Shown one piece after another: positions 16,867 through 25,437 of a stretch of 51,313 bases of DNA. The stretch comes from CAYHGV01 sp964356135. GTDB lineage: Bacteria > Hydrothermota > Tepidihabitantia > CAYHGV01. Under the pieces are notes generated by a model. The model was not told the origin of the DNA, searched no databases, and saw only the letters and a program-made list of their open reading frames with translations. The first letter of the stretch is position 1. Every line of letters begins with the position of its first letter. The position numbers and the translations under genes are program-made. Location of the stretch: the NCBI GenBank assembly GCA_964356135.1, contig CAYHGV010000002.1:1-51313 (forward strand). The letters run 5' to 3'.

Positions 16867-17363
16867 ATTGTAAAAAAGTTCGTTCGTTACTTTCGCCGTT
16901 TTTCGATGGCGAATTACCCGAGCATACAAGAGTAACGCTGGCCGAACATCTACTCGATTGTGTCCGTTGCTCCGAGGCCCTGGAAGATTTTAAGGCGTTG
17001 AGGCAGCTGCTCAAGCTCAAAGAACAATTGACGATCATGCCCTCGCTCTGGTCTCGAACTGCTGCCGAGCTCCGAGCAGAGGACAGACCGAAACCCTGGT
17101 TTGCCCAAATTCATACCCCCTGGTTGAGCCGGGCAGCTGCCTTTGCCAGCGCCGTTCTCTTAATTGGTTCATTTCTCTTTATCGGTCTGAAAATCATCCC
17201 CAATGGTCAGGCGGAATCTGAACGGTATCCAGAATCGGGACCAGCCCAAACCACCCAAGCCGAGCTGCTCGCTCCCGGTTTCGTCGCCGACGCCAATCAG
17301 CTCACAAAAGATACGCTTTTATCAATTATTCTTTCGGACAATGGCGCAGCCGAACACAAATAA
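16863..17363 (+). CDS. Zinc-binding transmembrane anti-sigma factor
   Basis: Membrane anti-sigma factor of 166 aa. An N-terminal zf-HC2 domain carries HLLDCVRC (His-x3-Cys-x2-Cys) with the preceding Cys in NCKK, the ZAS pattern that holds ECF sigma factors. One membrane span follows near residues 95-115 (FASAVLLIGSFLFIGLKII), then a short periplasmic tail. I start it at ATG 16863, six bases after AAAGGAG; a GTG at 16857 lies inside that ribosome site. Confidence 0.88.
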   Translation: MNCKKVRSLLSPFFDGELPEHTRVTLAEHLLDCVRCSEALEDFKALRQLLKLKEQLTIMPSLWSRTAAELRAEDRPKPWFAQIHTPWLSRAAAFASAVLLIGSFLFIGLKIIPNGQAESERYPESGPAQTTQAELLAPGFVADANQLTKDTLLSIILSDNGAAEHK

Positions 17364-17378
17364 ACTGAGGAGGATGGT

Positions 17379-17771
17379 ATGACCGCAAAAGGTAAATTTT
17401 CAATTTTTCTGGTGGTACTCTTTCTCATCGGCGGCAGTTTTGGATTCATTGGTGGATTCTACTACCATAAATACAAAATTCACCGCAGGTGGACCAAGAT
17501 GATGAAAACCAGTCCTAAGACGATGCAGCTCGATACATTTACCAAAGAACTCAAGCTCACCCCGGAACAACGTCAATCGGTTGATGCAATCCTTGAAAAG
17601 CAATTTAACGGTTTCAAAACCATCTGGGAAGAGACGAAACCGCGCTACGATGCCATCGGCGATTCCTCCCGTGTTGCAATTACCAATTTGCTTACCTCCG
17701 AGCAAAAAATCAAATACGACTCACTGATTGCACGCTGGCGGAAATTTACTAAAAAAAGTGAAAATAAATAA
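17379..17771 (+). CDS. Membrane-anchored Spy/CpxP-like heavy-metal-resistance domain protein
   Basis: A 130-aa protein with one N-terminal membrane anchor (FLVVLFLIGGSFGFIGGF) and a helical periplasmic domain containing ELKLTPEQRQSVDAIL and LLTSEQKIKYD, the LTxxQ-type pattern of Spy/CpxP and metal-sensing proteins. Following a sigma/anti-sigma pair, it is likely the third component of an envelope-stress circuit, as a periplasmic sensor or chaperone. Start ATG 17379 has AGGAGG upstream. Confidence 0.75.
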   Translation: MTAKGKFSIFLVVLFLIGGSFGFIGGFYYHKYKIHRRWTKMMKTSPKTMQLDTFTKELKLTPEQRQSVDAILEKQFNGFKTIWEETKPRYDAIGDSSRVAITNLLTSEQKIKYDSLIARWRKFTKKSENK

Positions 17772-18210
17772 AACCGAACATAAACACCCGATAAGCGTAA
17801 TTGCCGATACCTCATTCAATTCGTTAGCCTGGACGATCGGCCTGCGGCTCGAACAAGTGAGTTACCATTGTCCGGTCAATCGGCAAGATGCCCGGCTCCA
17901 CCGGATTGCTACCCTCTATCCCGACATCACCGTCTACCGCGGTGTCAGCGGCAATATGAAAATGGTTGCCCTGGGGAAAATCTGGCAGGAACAAACAATA
18001 GATGTAACGAAATTAAAACATGCCCTCGCCGGTTACTGGGCGGCGGCTCACTCCAATAATGCTTCGGTTTTTTTATTCGTCGAAAAAGGGTTGTATCCCA
18101 CCGCTCAGACTCTGGCTCGAAAAATCGGCACTGCGCTCAGTATCTTCTGGTTCAAAAGTAAGCCGGGCCGGGAGTGGGAATTAGACCCGAATCTCTATCA
18201 CGACCTCTAA
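17758..18210 (+). CDS. Uncharacterised protein of the ECF sigma operon
   Basis: A 150-aa protein I do not recognise, read from GTG 17758 (a TTG at 17728 is also possible; neither has a strong ribosome site). It overlaps the stop of the Spy-like gene by 14 bp. The first half alternates strands and helices (ISVIADTSFNSLAWTIGLR); the middle has VYRGVSGNMKMVALGKIWQ and the C-terminus ends with acidic residues. No signal peptide or membrane span is seen, so it is probably cytoplasmic, unlike the preceding two gene products. It converges on the dehydrogenase gene with 11 bp between. Confidence 0.55.
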   Translation: MKINKTEHKHPISVIADTSFNSLAWTIGLRLEQVSYHCPVNRQDARLHRIATLYPDITVYRGVSGNMKMVALGKIWQEQTIDVTKLKHALAGYWAAAHSNNASVFLFVEKGLYPTAQTLARKIGTALSIFWFKSKPGREWELDPNLYHDL

Positions 18211-18221
18211 AAACTGTCGCC

Positions 18222-19313
18222 TCAAATCTTTTCGGCAATCGCCTGACCGACCTCTAAGGTCGTGTTCGTGCCTCCCAGGTCGTAGGTTTTGACCTTCCCT
18301 TCTAAAATTATTTGTGCGACCGCCCGCTCGATCGCATCCGCCTTCGTTTTCTCGCCCAACCACTCGAGCATCATTTTTGCCGCGAGGATCGTCGCAATCG
18401 GATTGACCTTATACTGACCGGCGTATTTTGGTGCCGAGCCGTGACTCGGTTCAAACACGGAGAATTTCTCGCCAATATTGCCGCTGCAGCCAAAACCTAA
18501 GCCGCCGACCAGCTGGGCGCAGAGGTCGGAAATAATATCACCATAGAGATTGGGCGCAACCAGCACATCGTAGTTCAAAGGATTTTTTAAAAGCCACATA
18601 CACAGGGCGTCGATGTTGGCGTTGTCGAACTCGATTTCCGGATACTCCAAAGCGATGCGTTGGGCAGCCTCCAAAAACATTCCATCGGTCACCCGCACGA
18701 CATTGGCTTTGTGCACCGCGGTCACCTTTTCCCGCTTGTGCTGTCTCGCAAATTCAAATGCCGCTCGGATAATGCGCTCACAGCCGCGCCTAGTGTTGAC
18801 CTTTAAGGAAATCGCGGCATCGCGCGGCACCTTCGCCATTCCCCGCGCCAAAAACATTTCTTCCGGAATCGGATAGAACTCAACCCCGGCATAGAGGTCT
18901 TCGGTATTCTCCCGAAAGACGACCAGGTCGATTCCCTCGCGATAGTTCAGGGCATTGCCCGGATAGGCTTTGCAGGGCCGCAGGCAGATGTAAAGGTCTA
19001 ATAGCTGGCGCATCCGGACAATCGGACTTACATATAACAGCCCTTTCCCCTGGAGCTCGGGTGCGAGTTCTTTCTGGGCATCGGGCTTGGGCTTGGAGGT
19101 GATCGCACCGAACAGAGCGCTGTCGCTCTTCCGTAAGAGCTCGATGGTTCTTGCCGGTAACGCTTCACCTTCACGTCTCCAGAATTCCCAGCCGATATCG
19201 CCGTAGACGTAATCCGCTTCGAGTCCGGTCTTTTGTAGGACTATCATCGCCGCCTCAATCACATCCTTGCCAACGCCGTCACCGGGTAAAATTGCAATTC
19301 GATATTTCGCCAT
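18222..19313 (-). CDS. NAD(P)-dependent isocitrate/isopropylmalate dehydrogenase family enzyme
   Basis: Beta-decarboxylating dehydrogenase of 363 aa. Catalytic parts are present: VVFRENTEDLYAG (Tyr), AVHKANVV (Lys) and NANIDALCMWL with YGDIISDL (metal Asp residues). Substrate choice is uncertain. The SPIVRMRQLLDLY helix keeps the Ser and Arg of isocitrate enzymes but not the Asn, and HGSAPKYAGQYKVNP resembles isocitrate dehydrogenase, while TYDLGGT near the end resembles NAD-type enzymes. It may serve the TCA cycle, leucine or 2-oxoacid elongation together with the leuCD-type genes at 42775-44576. Start ATG follows AAAGGAGGATGA. Confidence 0.85.
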   Translation of the reverse strand: MAKYRIAILPGDGVGKDVIEAAMIVLQKTGLEADYVYGDIGWEFWRREGEALPARTIELLRKSDSALFGAITSKPKPDAQKELAPELQGKGLLYVSPIVRMRQLLDLYICLRPCKAYPGNALNYREGIDLVVFRENTEDLYAGVEFYPIPEEMFLARGMAKVPRDAAISLKVNTRRGCERIIRAAFEFARQHKREKVTAVHKANVVRVTDGMFLEAAQRIALEYPEIEFDNANIDALCMWLLKNPLNYDVLVAPNLYGDIISDLCAQLVGGLGFGCSGNIGEKFSVFEPSHGSAPKYAGQYKVNPIATILAAKMMLEWLGEKTKADAIERAVAQIILEGKVKTYDLGGTNTTLEVGQAIAEKI

Positions 19314-19401
19314 TCATCCTCCTTTAATAGTTATTGTTGTAACCACCGGTCAACCATTGCCGTTGTCCACCTGCCCGTTCTGTAATCCTCCGTAATCCAT
19401 T

Positions 19402-20976
19402 TTAACCGGGGAAAGGCATTGGTGGTTCACGCTGAGCAACATCAATGATTTTAACATTTAAAAAATCGTCAAACGTATACAGGATATCCTCCCGGTCGTC
19501 GAGGCCGGCAACCGGTGTCCCGGAACCACGGGCGTACGCCGGAGCGGGTTCAATCAGCAACGGTGCCGGGTTACCCGGACCAAACGGCGCGAGCTTCATA
19601 AAGTCGCTCGTGAACTCGGACCGGGGCAAAATTCCTTCGGCGGTTCGGTCTGCCTTTGGTTGGCGGGGATGGAAATGGCTACGGGCATACTCCTGAGCCT
19701 CGTTCAAAAACGGTGCAAGCTGCTCTTCGCGTAGCGAAAAACCGCACGCCCGTTTATGACCTCCGTATTCTACTAAATAGTTTCCCAGGGATTTCAACAG
19801 AACGAGCAGGTCATCGCCATCAAATCCCCGCAGCTCACCGACCCAGGCATCGCCCCGCCACGTCATCACCAGCGCCGGCATTAAAAACCGATTCCGTAAT
19901 TTCGTCGCACAAAACCCTAAATGGCGAATGGGAATCTGGGGGTCATACGCCACCACCAGATTATCCGACAGATATGCCTGGCGCTCCAATTCCTCGAGTT
20001 TGGCTTTCCCTTCTTCCTTGAAATCGGCAACCCGCGAAACAACCGCTTCGATCGTCGCCTGCGCCTTCTCATAATTCTTTTCTAATAAAAATTGGACGGT
20101 CTGGTGGGCTGCAATCGACGAAAAAACCGGTATGACTTCACTCGTGATCGTTTCGACCGTGAGCCGGTCCGAGCCAAGACCAATTCCGGCACGCAACGCC
20201 CGGAACGGTGGCTCGTCGCTTTGCGCGATTGTCCGCAAACCGAATCGCACAAAAATCCGGTTCTCATCGATCAGTCGCACCCGGTCAGCGATCGTGCCTA
20301 ACGCCGCCAGGGCGACCAGCTCCGGCCAGAAGGAAGACGGCACTCGCCCCCGATTGTCGATTAACGCCTGACCGAGCTTGAACGCCACGCCCGCACCGGC
20401 CAGGTCGATACAAGGATAGCGAGAATCCGGTCGCTTTGGGTCCAGCACCGCACCCGCCTCAGGAATTCCGTCGGTCAGCTCATGGTGGTCGGTAATAATA
20501 ACATCAATGCCATTGTGCTGGGCAAACTTCACCTCCGTGAAATTCGTTATCCCGCAGTCGGTCGTGATGACCAGGCTGACGCCGGACCGGGAAAATTCCG
20601 CCAGTTGTCTGCTGTTCAGACCGTGTGGCTCCTTGGTCTTTGCCGGAATATACGAGGCGACCGTTCCACCTGATTCGGCTAAACACCTGACCAGCAACGC
20701 GACACTGGTCGCGCCGTCCAGATCATCGTGCCCCCAGACCACAATCTTTTGTCCCACGGCAATTGCTTTTCGGATTCTCAGAACCGCTCGCTCGATATCG
20801 GGCATCACTTCCGGCGGATGGAGATCGGTCAACTGCGGTTCGAGAAATCGCCGGGCCTGGACTTCGGTCATACAACCGCGCCCGACCAAAATGCGGGCAA
20901 CAACCGGATGAATACCGCACGCGGCTGCTAAACGGCTGACCGCACCTTCATCCACCTCTTTAATCGACCAGAGCAC
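19402..20976 (-). CDS. recJ: RecJ-family single-strand DNA exonuclease
   Basis: DHH phosphoesterase of 524 aa that degrades single-stranded DNA 5' to 3' in recombination and mismatch repair. Motifs seen: WGHDDLDG (81-88; the first Asp of the usual DYDVDG is His83), TTDCG (138-142), TDHHE (162-166), and later GGHKRACGFSL of the DHHA1 domain. The C-terminal part after LAPFGPGNPAP is short, so the OB-fold end may be reduced compared with about 570 aa in E. coli. Start is GTG 20976. It begins 78 bp after the GGGP synthase gene. Confidence 0.88.
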   Translation of the reverse strand: MLWSIKEVDEGAVSRLAAACGIHPVVARILVGRGCMTEVQARRFLEPQLTDLHPPEVMPDIERAVLRIRKAIAVGQKIVVWGHDDLDGATSVALLVRCLAESGGTVASYIPAKTKEPHGLNSRQLAEFSRSGVSLVITTDCGITNFTEVKFAQHNGIDVIITDHHELTDGIPEAGAVLDPKRPDSRYPCIDLAGAGVAFKLGQALIDNRGRVPSSFWPELVALAALGTIADRVRLIDENRIFVRFGLRTIAQSDEPPFRALRAGIGLGSDRLTVETITSEVIPVFSSIAAHQTVQFLLEKNYEKAQATIEAVVSRVADFKEEGKAKLEELERQAYLSDNLVVAYDPQIPIRHLGFCATKLRNRFLMPALVMTWRGDAWVGELRGFDGDDLLVLLKSLGNYLVEYGGHKRACGFSLREEQLAPFLNEAQEYARSHFHPRQPKADRTAEGILPRSEFTSDFMKLAPFGPGNPAPLLIEPAPAYARGSGTPVAGLDDREDILYTFDDFLNVKIIDVAQREPPMPFPG

Positions 20977-21054
20977 TACGTGGGTATGGTTAACCGGCTT
21001 GAACGAATAAAATATTTGGATCGTTCGCTGCCCTTTGAACTATTCGCTCAAATT

Positions 21055-21789
21055 TCATTTCTCAAAAATCCTGGAAAAAGCCATAACCGTTCGATAATCG
21101 GTTTCCAGAACATTGCCGATGACGATAAAATCCGCGCCCGCTTTAATCCTCGTTTCACCATCGTCGGGCGTCCGGATACCGCCGCCGACGATAATCGGCA
21201 GGGCGATGTCGCTCCGAACCTTTTGGATGATGTGCTCTCCAACCATTGTACTCGCGCCGCTGCCCGCTTCAAGATAAATCATTTTCATTCCCAGGTATTG
21301 GCCGGCTAAAGCATGGGCGCTGACGATCTCGGGCTTGTCCTGGGGAATGGGTTTGGTGTCGGACATGAACTCGACACTCGTCAGTTTACCCGATTCGATC
21401 AAAATATAACCGACCGGTATCACTTCCAGACCGTAGTGCTTTATCAACGGCGCTGCCCGCACCTGCTCACCGATCAAAAATTCCGGATTACGACCGCTCA
21501 ACAGCGAAAGAAAAAAAAGTGCATCGGCCGCAGGCGAGAGCTGGTGGCTGCCACCGGGAAAGATAATGACCGGCACCGTCGCCGCCGCTTTGACCGCTTC
21601 CACAAATGCGCTGAAATCCGGTGAGTACAAAAGACTCGTTCCGACCAGAATCGCCGTCAGGCGGGAGTCACAAATCGTTTTCGTTATATCCGAAACCTGG
21701 TCATACCCACGTTTCGTATGCGGAATCCGGTCCGGGTCTAACAGGACAAAAAACCCGGGCCGCCGCTCTAACAGCCGTTCATAAACCAT
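21055..21789 (-). CDS. Geranylgeranylglyceryl-phosphate synthase (PcrB/GGGPS family)
   Basis: TIM-barrel prenyltransferase of 244 aa joining a polyprenyl diphosphate to sn-glycerol-1-phosphate, the first ether bond of archaeal-type lipids. Motifs: LLDPDR near the start, GGSHQLSPAADALFFLS, YLEAGSGAS (173-181) and IIVGGGIRTPDDG near the phosphate-binding end, all typical of the family. The start ATG follows AAAGGGG. A UbiA-type enzyme able to make the second ether bond lies at 30121-30972. No glycerol-1-phosphate dehydrogenase is in the window. Chain length (C20 or other) cannot be read from sequence by eye. Confidence 0.88.
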   Translation of the reverse strand: MVYERLLERRPGFFVLLDPDRIPHTKRGYDQVSDITKTICDSRLTAILVGTSLLYSPDFSAFVEAVKAAATVPVIIFPGGSHQLSPAADALFFLSLLSGRNPEFLIGEQVRAAPLIKHYGLEVIPVGYILIESGKLTSVEFMSDTKPIPQDKPEIVSAHALAGQYLGMKMIYLEAGSGASTMVGEHIIQKVRSDIALPIIVGGGIRTPDDGETRIKAGADFIVIGNVLETDYRTVMAFSRIFEK

Positions 21790-21829
21790 ACCGACCCCTT
21801 TCGTTATTTAATTTTCTAAAACTTTCATC

Positions 21830-21960
21830 ACGAAACTCAGGAAATCTCGAAAACACGAAAAACAAATTCGAAGCGATAATCGTACGGAAGGGCCCTTCAA
21901 CAACTATGTTCCTTTCGTACTTTCTTGCTTTCATAGATTTCGTGATATGGCTTTTATTTT
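21830..21960 (-). repeat. Phased TTTCGTG word repeat overlapping the ffh 3' end
   Basis: Words such as TTTCGTACTTTC, TTGCTTTCATAGATTTCGTG and the inverted CACGAAA recur about every 10-12 bp. The last codons of ffh (AISRNL) are encoded by this repeat. A 12-bp perfect palindrome GAAGGGCCCTTC sits at 21887-21898. Confidence 0.45.
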
Positions 21961-23223
21961 CCCTTTCCCCCTGTGTCGGGTTACGGCTTGTAATTGTTGA
22001 AACTGGTCGAGTAGGTGGTTCACCTCGTGCGGGGTCGTGCCCGAACCGGAGGCAATACGCCGCCGACGGGAGCCGTTAATTATTTCCGGATGGGCACGCT
22101 CATCTTTGGTCATCGAAAGAATAATCGCTTCGGTTTTCACAAATTCGTTCGGGTCGAGGTTCTGACCAGCGAAGCCGGGAACGAGCTTCGCAATCTTGGT
22201 TATATCCCCCATGCGCTTGAATGCACGCAGCTGGCTGAGGAAATCGTCGAAGGTCAGCTCGCCTTTGAAAACCTTTTTTGCCAACCGCTCTCCTTCTTCC
22301 TTGGAAACAACCTGTTCTACTTTTTCCGCCAGGGTTTGCACATCCGCCATCCCCATGAACCGGGCAGCAATTCGTTCCGGGACGAACTCCTCCAATTCTT
22401 CGAGGTGCTCACCGGTTCCAATAAAATAAATTGGCAGCTGGGTCACCCAGCGCACCGACAGGGCTGCTCCGCCCTGCTCGTCGCCATCGAGTTTGGTGAG
22501 AATCGCACCGCCGAGACCCACTTTTTCATGAAACTCCTTTGCCTGCTTGACCGCATCCTGGCCGGTCATGCCATCCACGACTAAAAGGTCGTAATGGGGT
22601 CGAAAACGTTTTTTAATCTCGATCAGCTCCTGGGTTAACTCGCTGTTGATATGTAACCGGCCGGCGGTATCGAAGATTACAAGTCCATGATTATTCACTT
22701 TCGCCAATGCAAGTGCCTCGACGCAGGTCGCAACGGTATCATTGTTAACAATATCGAAGAACCCGAGCCCTGCCCGCTGGGCTAAACGCTGGAGCTGTTG
22801 GGCAGCAGCCGGTCGTTTGGGATCACACGCAACGAGCAGCGGTTTTTTCTGGCGGTAGTGGAAGCCGATTTTCGCCGCGGTTACAGTCTTCCCCACGCCC
22901 TGCAGCCCCAAAAGGTTAATGACCAGCGGCGTATCGGTAAACTCAATCTTCGCCGCCTCCCCGCCCAACAATCTAACCAGCTCACGGTACACCGCCGTCG
23001 TAATCTGTTCTGCCGGCTTCAGGCTCGAGACCACGGTTTCCGATTTGAACGCTTCGGCAAGGCGCAGGTTGAGGTCCTTAACCACCTGGTAGTTGACATC
23101 CGCCTCTAACAATGAAACCCGTATCTCCCGGAGAGCAGTTTCTATCTCCTTCGGGCTGAACGCACCGAAACCCAGCAGCCGGCGCCGGAGCTTGATAAAC
23201 TTATCCGCTAAGTAGCCGAACAT
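21931..23223 (-). CDS. ffh: Signal recognition particle GTPase Ffh
   Basis: SRP54-type GTPase of 430 aa that targets nascent membrane proteins with SRP RNA and FtsY. An N helical bundle is followed by the G domain: P-loop GLQGVGKT (106-113; GLQGSGKT is usual), DPKRPAAAQQLQ, DTAGRL and TKLDGDEQGGAALS. The M domain carries PGF and the SRP-RNA binding GSRRRRIASGSG. It overlaps the end of rpe by 16 bp. The extreme C-terminus appears to be read from an intergenic repeat rather than conserved sequence. No SRP RNA gene was recognised. Confidence 0.95.
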   Translation of the reverse strand: MFGYLADKFIKLRRRLLGFGAFSPKEIETALREIRVSLLEADVNYQVVKDLNLRLAEAFKSETVVSSLKPAEQITTAVYRELVRLLGGEAAKIEFTDTPLVINLLGLQGVGKTVTAAKIGFHYRQKKPLLVACDPKRPAAAQQLQRLAQRAGLGFFDIVNNDTVATCVEALALAKVNNHGLVIFDTAGRLHINSELTQELIEIKKRFRPHYDLLVVDGMTGQDAVKQAKEFHEKVGLGGAILTKLDGDEQGGAALSVRWVTQLPIYFIGTGEHLEELEEFVPERIAARFMGMADVQTLAEKVEQVVSKEEGERLAKKVFKGELTFDDFLSQLRAFKRMGDITKIAKLVPGFAGQNLDPNEFVKTEAIILSMTKDERAHPEIINGSRRRRIASGSGTTPHEVNHLLDQFQQLQAVTRHRGKGKIKAISRNL

Positions 23224-23858
23224 TTCAACGCCTGGACAACACTTCGGTAATCGGTTGAACGGAAGATGGCACTGCCCGCAACCGCGATATCCACCCCTGC
23301 CGCCGTAAGCTCGGGCGCGAGCGCGGGATTCACTCCGCCATCGACCGCTAACCGGCAGTTCGGGTTCGCGCGATCAAGCAGCGCGCGCGCCTGGCGGAGC
23401 CTGGAAAGTGTTTCGCTGATGAACCCTTGACCGCCGAACCCCGGCCAGACACTCATCACGAGCAGCAGATCGAGCTCGGGAAGAAATTTTTCAATCCGAT
23501 CCACATCCGTCCCCGGATTTAAAGCGATACCCGTATTTTTACCTTGGGATTTTATGAGTTCGAGACACCGTCCTGGGTTCTTCGTTGCCTCGATGTGAAA
23601 AGTAATCGCATCCGAACCGCTCCGGGCAAACGACTCAATCAACGCCTCCGGTTCGGTCACCATCAGGTGGGATTCTAAAAAAAGCGCCGTAACCGGTCGG
23701 AGCGCTTTGAGCACGGGAATGCCAAAACTGAGGTTGGGAACAAAATGGCCATCCATGACATCGAGATGAAACAAATCGATCCCTGCCTGTTCAGCTTTTT
23801 TAATTTCTTCGCCTAAGTGTAAAAAATCGGAGTCGAGAATCGAAGCGGCAATTCTCAT
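23208..23858 (-). CDS. rpe: Ribulose-phosphate 3-epimerase
   Basis: Pentose-phosphate enzyme of 216 aa interconverting ribulose-5-phosphate and xylulose-5-phosphate. Signatures: IAASILDSDFLHL, HLDVMDGHFVPN, ESHLMV, SVWPGFGGQGF and LAVDGGVN, giving the metal-binding His and catalytic Asp residues. Full length. It starts 4 bp after a PASTA gene and overlaps ffh by 16 bp, so PASTA-PASTA-rpe-ffh read as one operon. Confidence 0.94.
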   Translation of the reverse strand: MRIAASILDSDFLHLGEEIKKAEQAGIDLFHLDVMDGHFVPNLSFGIPVLKALRPVTALFLESHLMVTEPEALIESFARSGSDAITFHIEATKNPGRCLELIKSQGKNTGIALNPGTDVDRIEKFLPELDLLLVMSVWPGFGGQGFISETLSRLRQARALLDRANPNCRLAVDGGVNPALAPELTAAGVDIAVAGSAIFRSTDYRSVVQALKCSAT

Positions 23859-23862
23859 CAGC

Positions 23863-24597
23863 TCATTTTTTGATCACGATGAGCCGAATCGTATCCGCCG
23901 TGTCAACCTGGGCACCGGCGGGTGGTGACTGGATCAACACCATCCCTGGTTCACCCTCTGCCGTTACCTCCTTAATTTCTCCCACCAACAATTGCGATTG
24001 GGAAATGAGACTCTTCGCTGCATCGAGCGTCAGTCCGATCAAATTCGGTATGGTGATCTTACCCGACCCACCGGCTGAGATACCGAGCTCGAGCGGGCTC
24101 CCCTTATCAACCGAACTATTGGGCTCGGGGAATACCCGGCAGACCCTGCCTGCCGGAAACGTATCGCTGGCCAGGGATTCGACCTTTACCACTTTCAAAC
24201 CCAGATTGAGGGCAATGTTCTGCGCCTGCTCTAAAGTCAACCCGTAGAGATAGGGAACCCGCAGCCGTTGGGGACCGGTCGACACCACCAGCGAGACCAT
24301 CCGTCCCGCTTTGACCACACTCCCCGCTTTTGGCCGCTGTTCCATCACATAGCCCTGGGGCCAGAGGGTATCCGGTCGTTCATCATACACCTCATAGGTC
24401 AGCTCTTTGCCCTTTACAATCTCCTGCACTTCGGTTAAGGACTTGCCCACCAACTCCGGCACCTCAACCTCTTTACCTTGATGAACGATCCAGGGCATAA
24501 GCAAGAAATTAAAAACGACCAGACCGATGAGAAAGAACGCGAACACACCGCCGAGACTGAAAATAACATAGAGAATGACTTTGAGTGTTCTGGGCAT
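23863..24597 (-). CDS. Membrane-anchored PASTA-domain protein (second of a pair)
   Basis: A 244-aa protein with one N-terminal membrane span (VIFSLGGVFAFFLIGLVVF) and three PASTA domains (each near VPxLxGxxxxxA: VEVPELVGKSLTEVQ, LRVPYLYGLTLEQAQ, ITIPNLIGLTLDAAK). PASTA domains bind peptidoglycan or beta-lactams in Ser/Thr kinases and penicillin-binding proteins, but no kinase or transpeptidase domain is present. It starts 1 bp after the stop of its paralogue, a recent or conserved tandem pair. Probably a cell-wall sensor or anchor in the periplasm. Confidence 0.85.
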   Translation of the reverse strand: MPRTLKVILYVIFSLGGVFAFFLIGLVVFNFLLMPWIVHQGKEVEVPELVGKSLTEVQEIVKGKELTYEVYDERPDTLWPQGYVMEQRPKAGSVVKAGRMVSLVVSTGPQRLRVPYLYGLTLEQAQNIALNLGLKVVKVESLASDTFPAGRVCRVFPEPNSSVDKGSPLELGISAGGSGKITIPNLIGLTLDAAKSLISQSQLLVGEIKEVTAEGEPGMVLIQSPPAGAQVDTADTIRLIVIKK

Positions 24598-24598
24598 G

Positions 24599-25318
24599 TT
24601 ATTCGAGGACGGTTGCGATCTGTAATGCGACGGTGTCGCCTTGCGATAAGCTCGTACCCGCTAATGGTTTTTGACCGGTGACCCGACCGGGCGAGTACTC
24701 GGTCGAAACCCGATACGAAATTTTACCGACTATGAATCCCAGTCCGGTAAGAATCTCTTTTGCTGCCTCTAAACGTTTGCCGATGAGATTGGGGACGACG
24801 ATCTCCTGCCGACCCTGGCTGATGGTTATGACAATTCCATCGCCTTTCTTGACGATGACACCGGCTTGGGGTTGGGTCGCGGAAATCACACCTTTCGGTA
24901 GTGAATCCGAGAAGCCGGAATCGACCCGTTCAATCTCTAACCCCATCTCTTCAAGCTGATTCCGGGCTCGCTCCAGACCGAAGCCGGCGAGTTCGGGAAC
25001 GATGAACCGCTCCGCACCTTTGCTGACCCAGACCGAAATTACTCCTCCCTTGGTTACAATCACGCCCGCCTGCGGTTCCTGGCGTAAAACCATACCTGCC
25101 ACCGAAGCATCGCTCGGCTCCTCACCGACCAGCTTGAGCCGCAGGTCTTTCGGTTTTAAGATAATGTGCGCCTGCTCCGGACTCACGCCGGACAATTCAG
25201 GAACCGCCACCCCGGCGCGAGGCTGGAGAATGGCAAAGTAGAAAACGACTACCACCATGATGGTGATGAAGAGAGCAGAAAAGACCATAATCAAAATCAT
25301 GCGCCAGATATTATTCAT
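24599..25318 (-). CDS. Membrane-anchored PASTA-domain protein (first of a pair)
   Basis: A 239-aa paralogue of the following gene: one N-terminal span (ILIMVFSALFITIMVVVVFYF) and three PASTA repeats (VAVPELSGVSPEQAH, FIVPELAGFGLERAR, IVVPNLIGKRLEAAK). It has no kinase domain. ATG 25318 follows AGGAGGCAGT and a consensus-like promoter lies directly upstream, making it the first gene of the PASTA-PASTA-rpe-ffh unit. Confidence 0.85.
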   Translation of the reverse strand: MNNIWRMILIMVFSALFITIMVVVVFYFAILQPRAGVAVPELSGVSPEQAHIILKPKDLRLKLVGEEPSDASVAGMVLRQEPQAGVIVTKGGVISVWVSKGAERFIVPELAGFGLERARNQLEEMGLEIERVDSGFSDSLPKGVISATQPQAGVIVKKGDGIVITISQGRQEIVVPNLIGKRLEAAKEILTGLGFIVGKISYRVSTEYSPGRVTGQKPLAGTSLSQGDTVALQIATVLE

Positions 25319-25333
25319 ACTGCCTCCTGATAG

Positions 25334-25362
25334 TTAATAGCCAAAAAAAGGAATTTTGTCAA
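25334..25362 (-). promoter_or_regulatory. Promoter of the PASTA-rpe-ffh operon
   Basis: Minus strand TTGACA (25357-25362), 17-bp spacer, TATTAA (25334-25339). The predicted leader to the ATG is only about 10 nt and contains the AGGAGG site. Confidence 0.65.
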
Positions 25363-25437
25363 GGCGGGCGAAACGGAGAACCATCGCCGGCCTTGACAAA
25401 GTCCATTGTCTTCTACAGGCTTTACCAGGAGGTAGTA

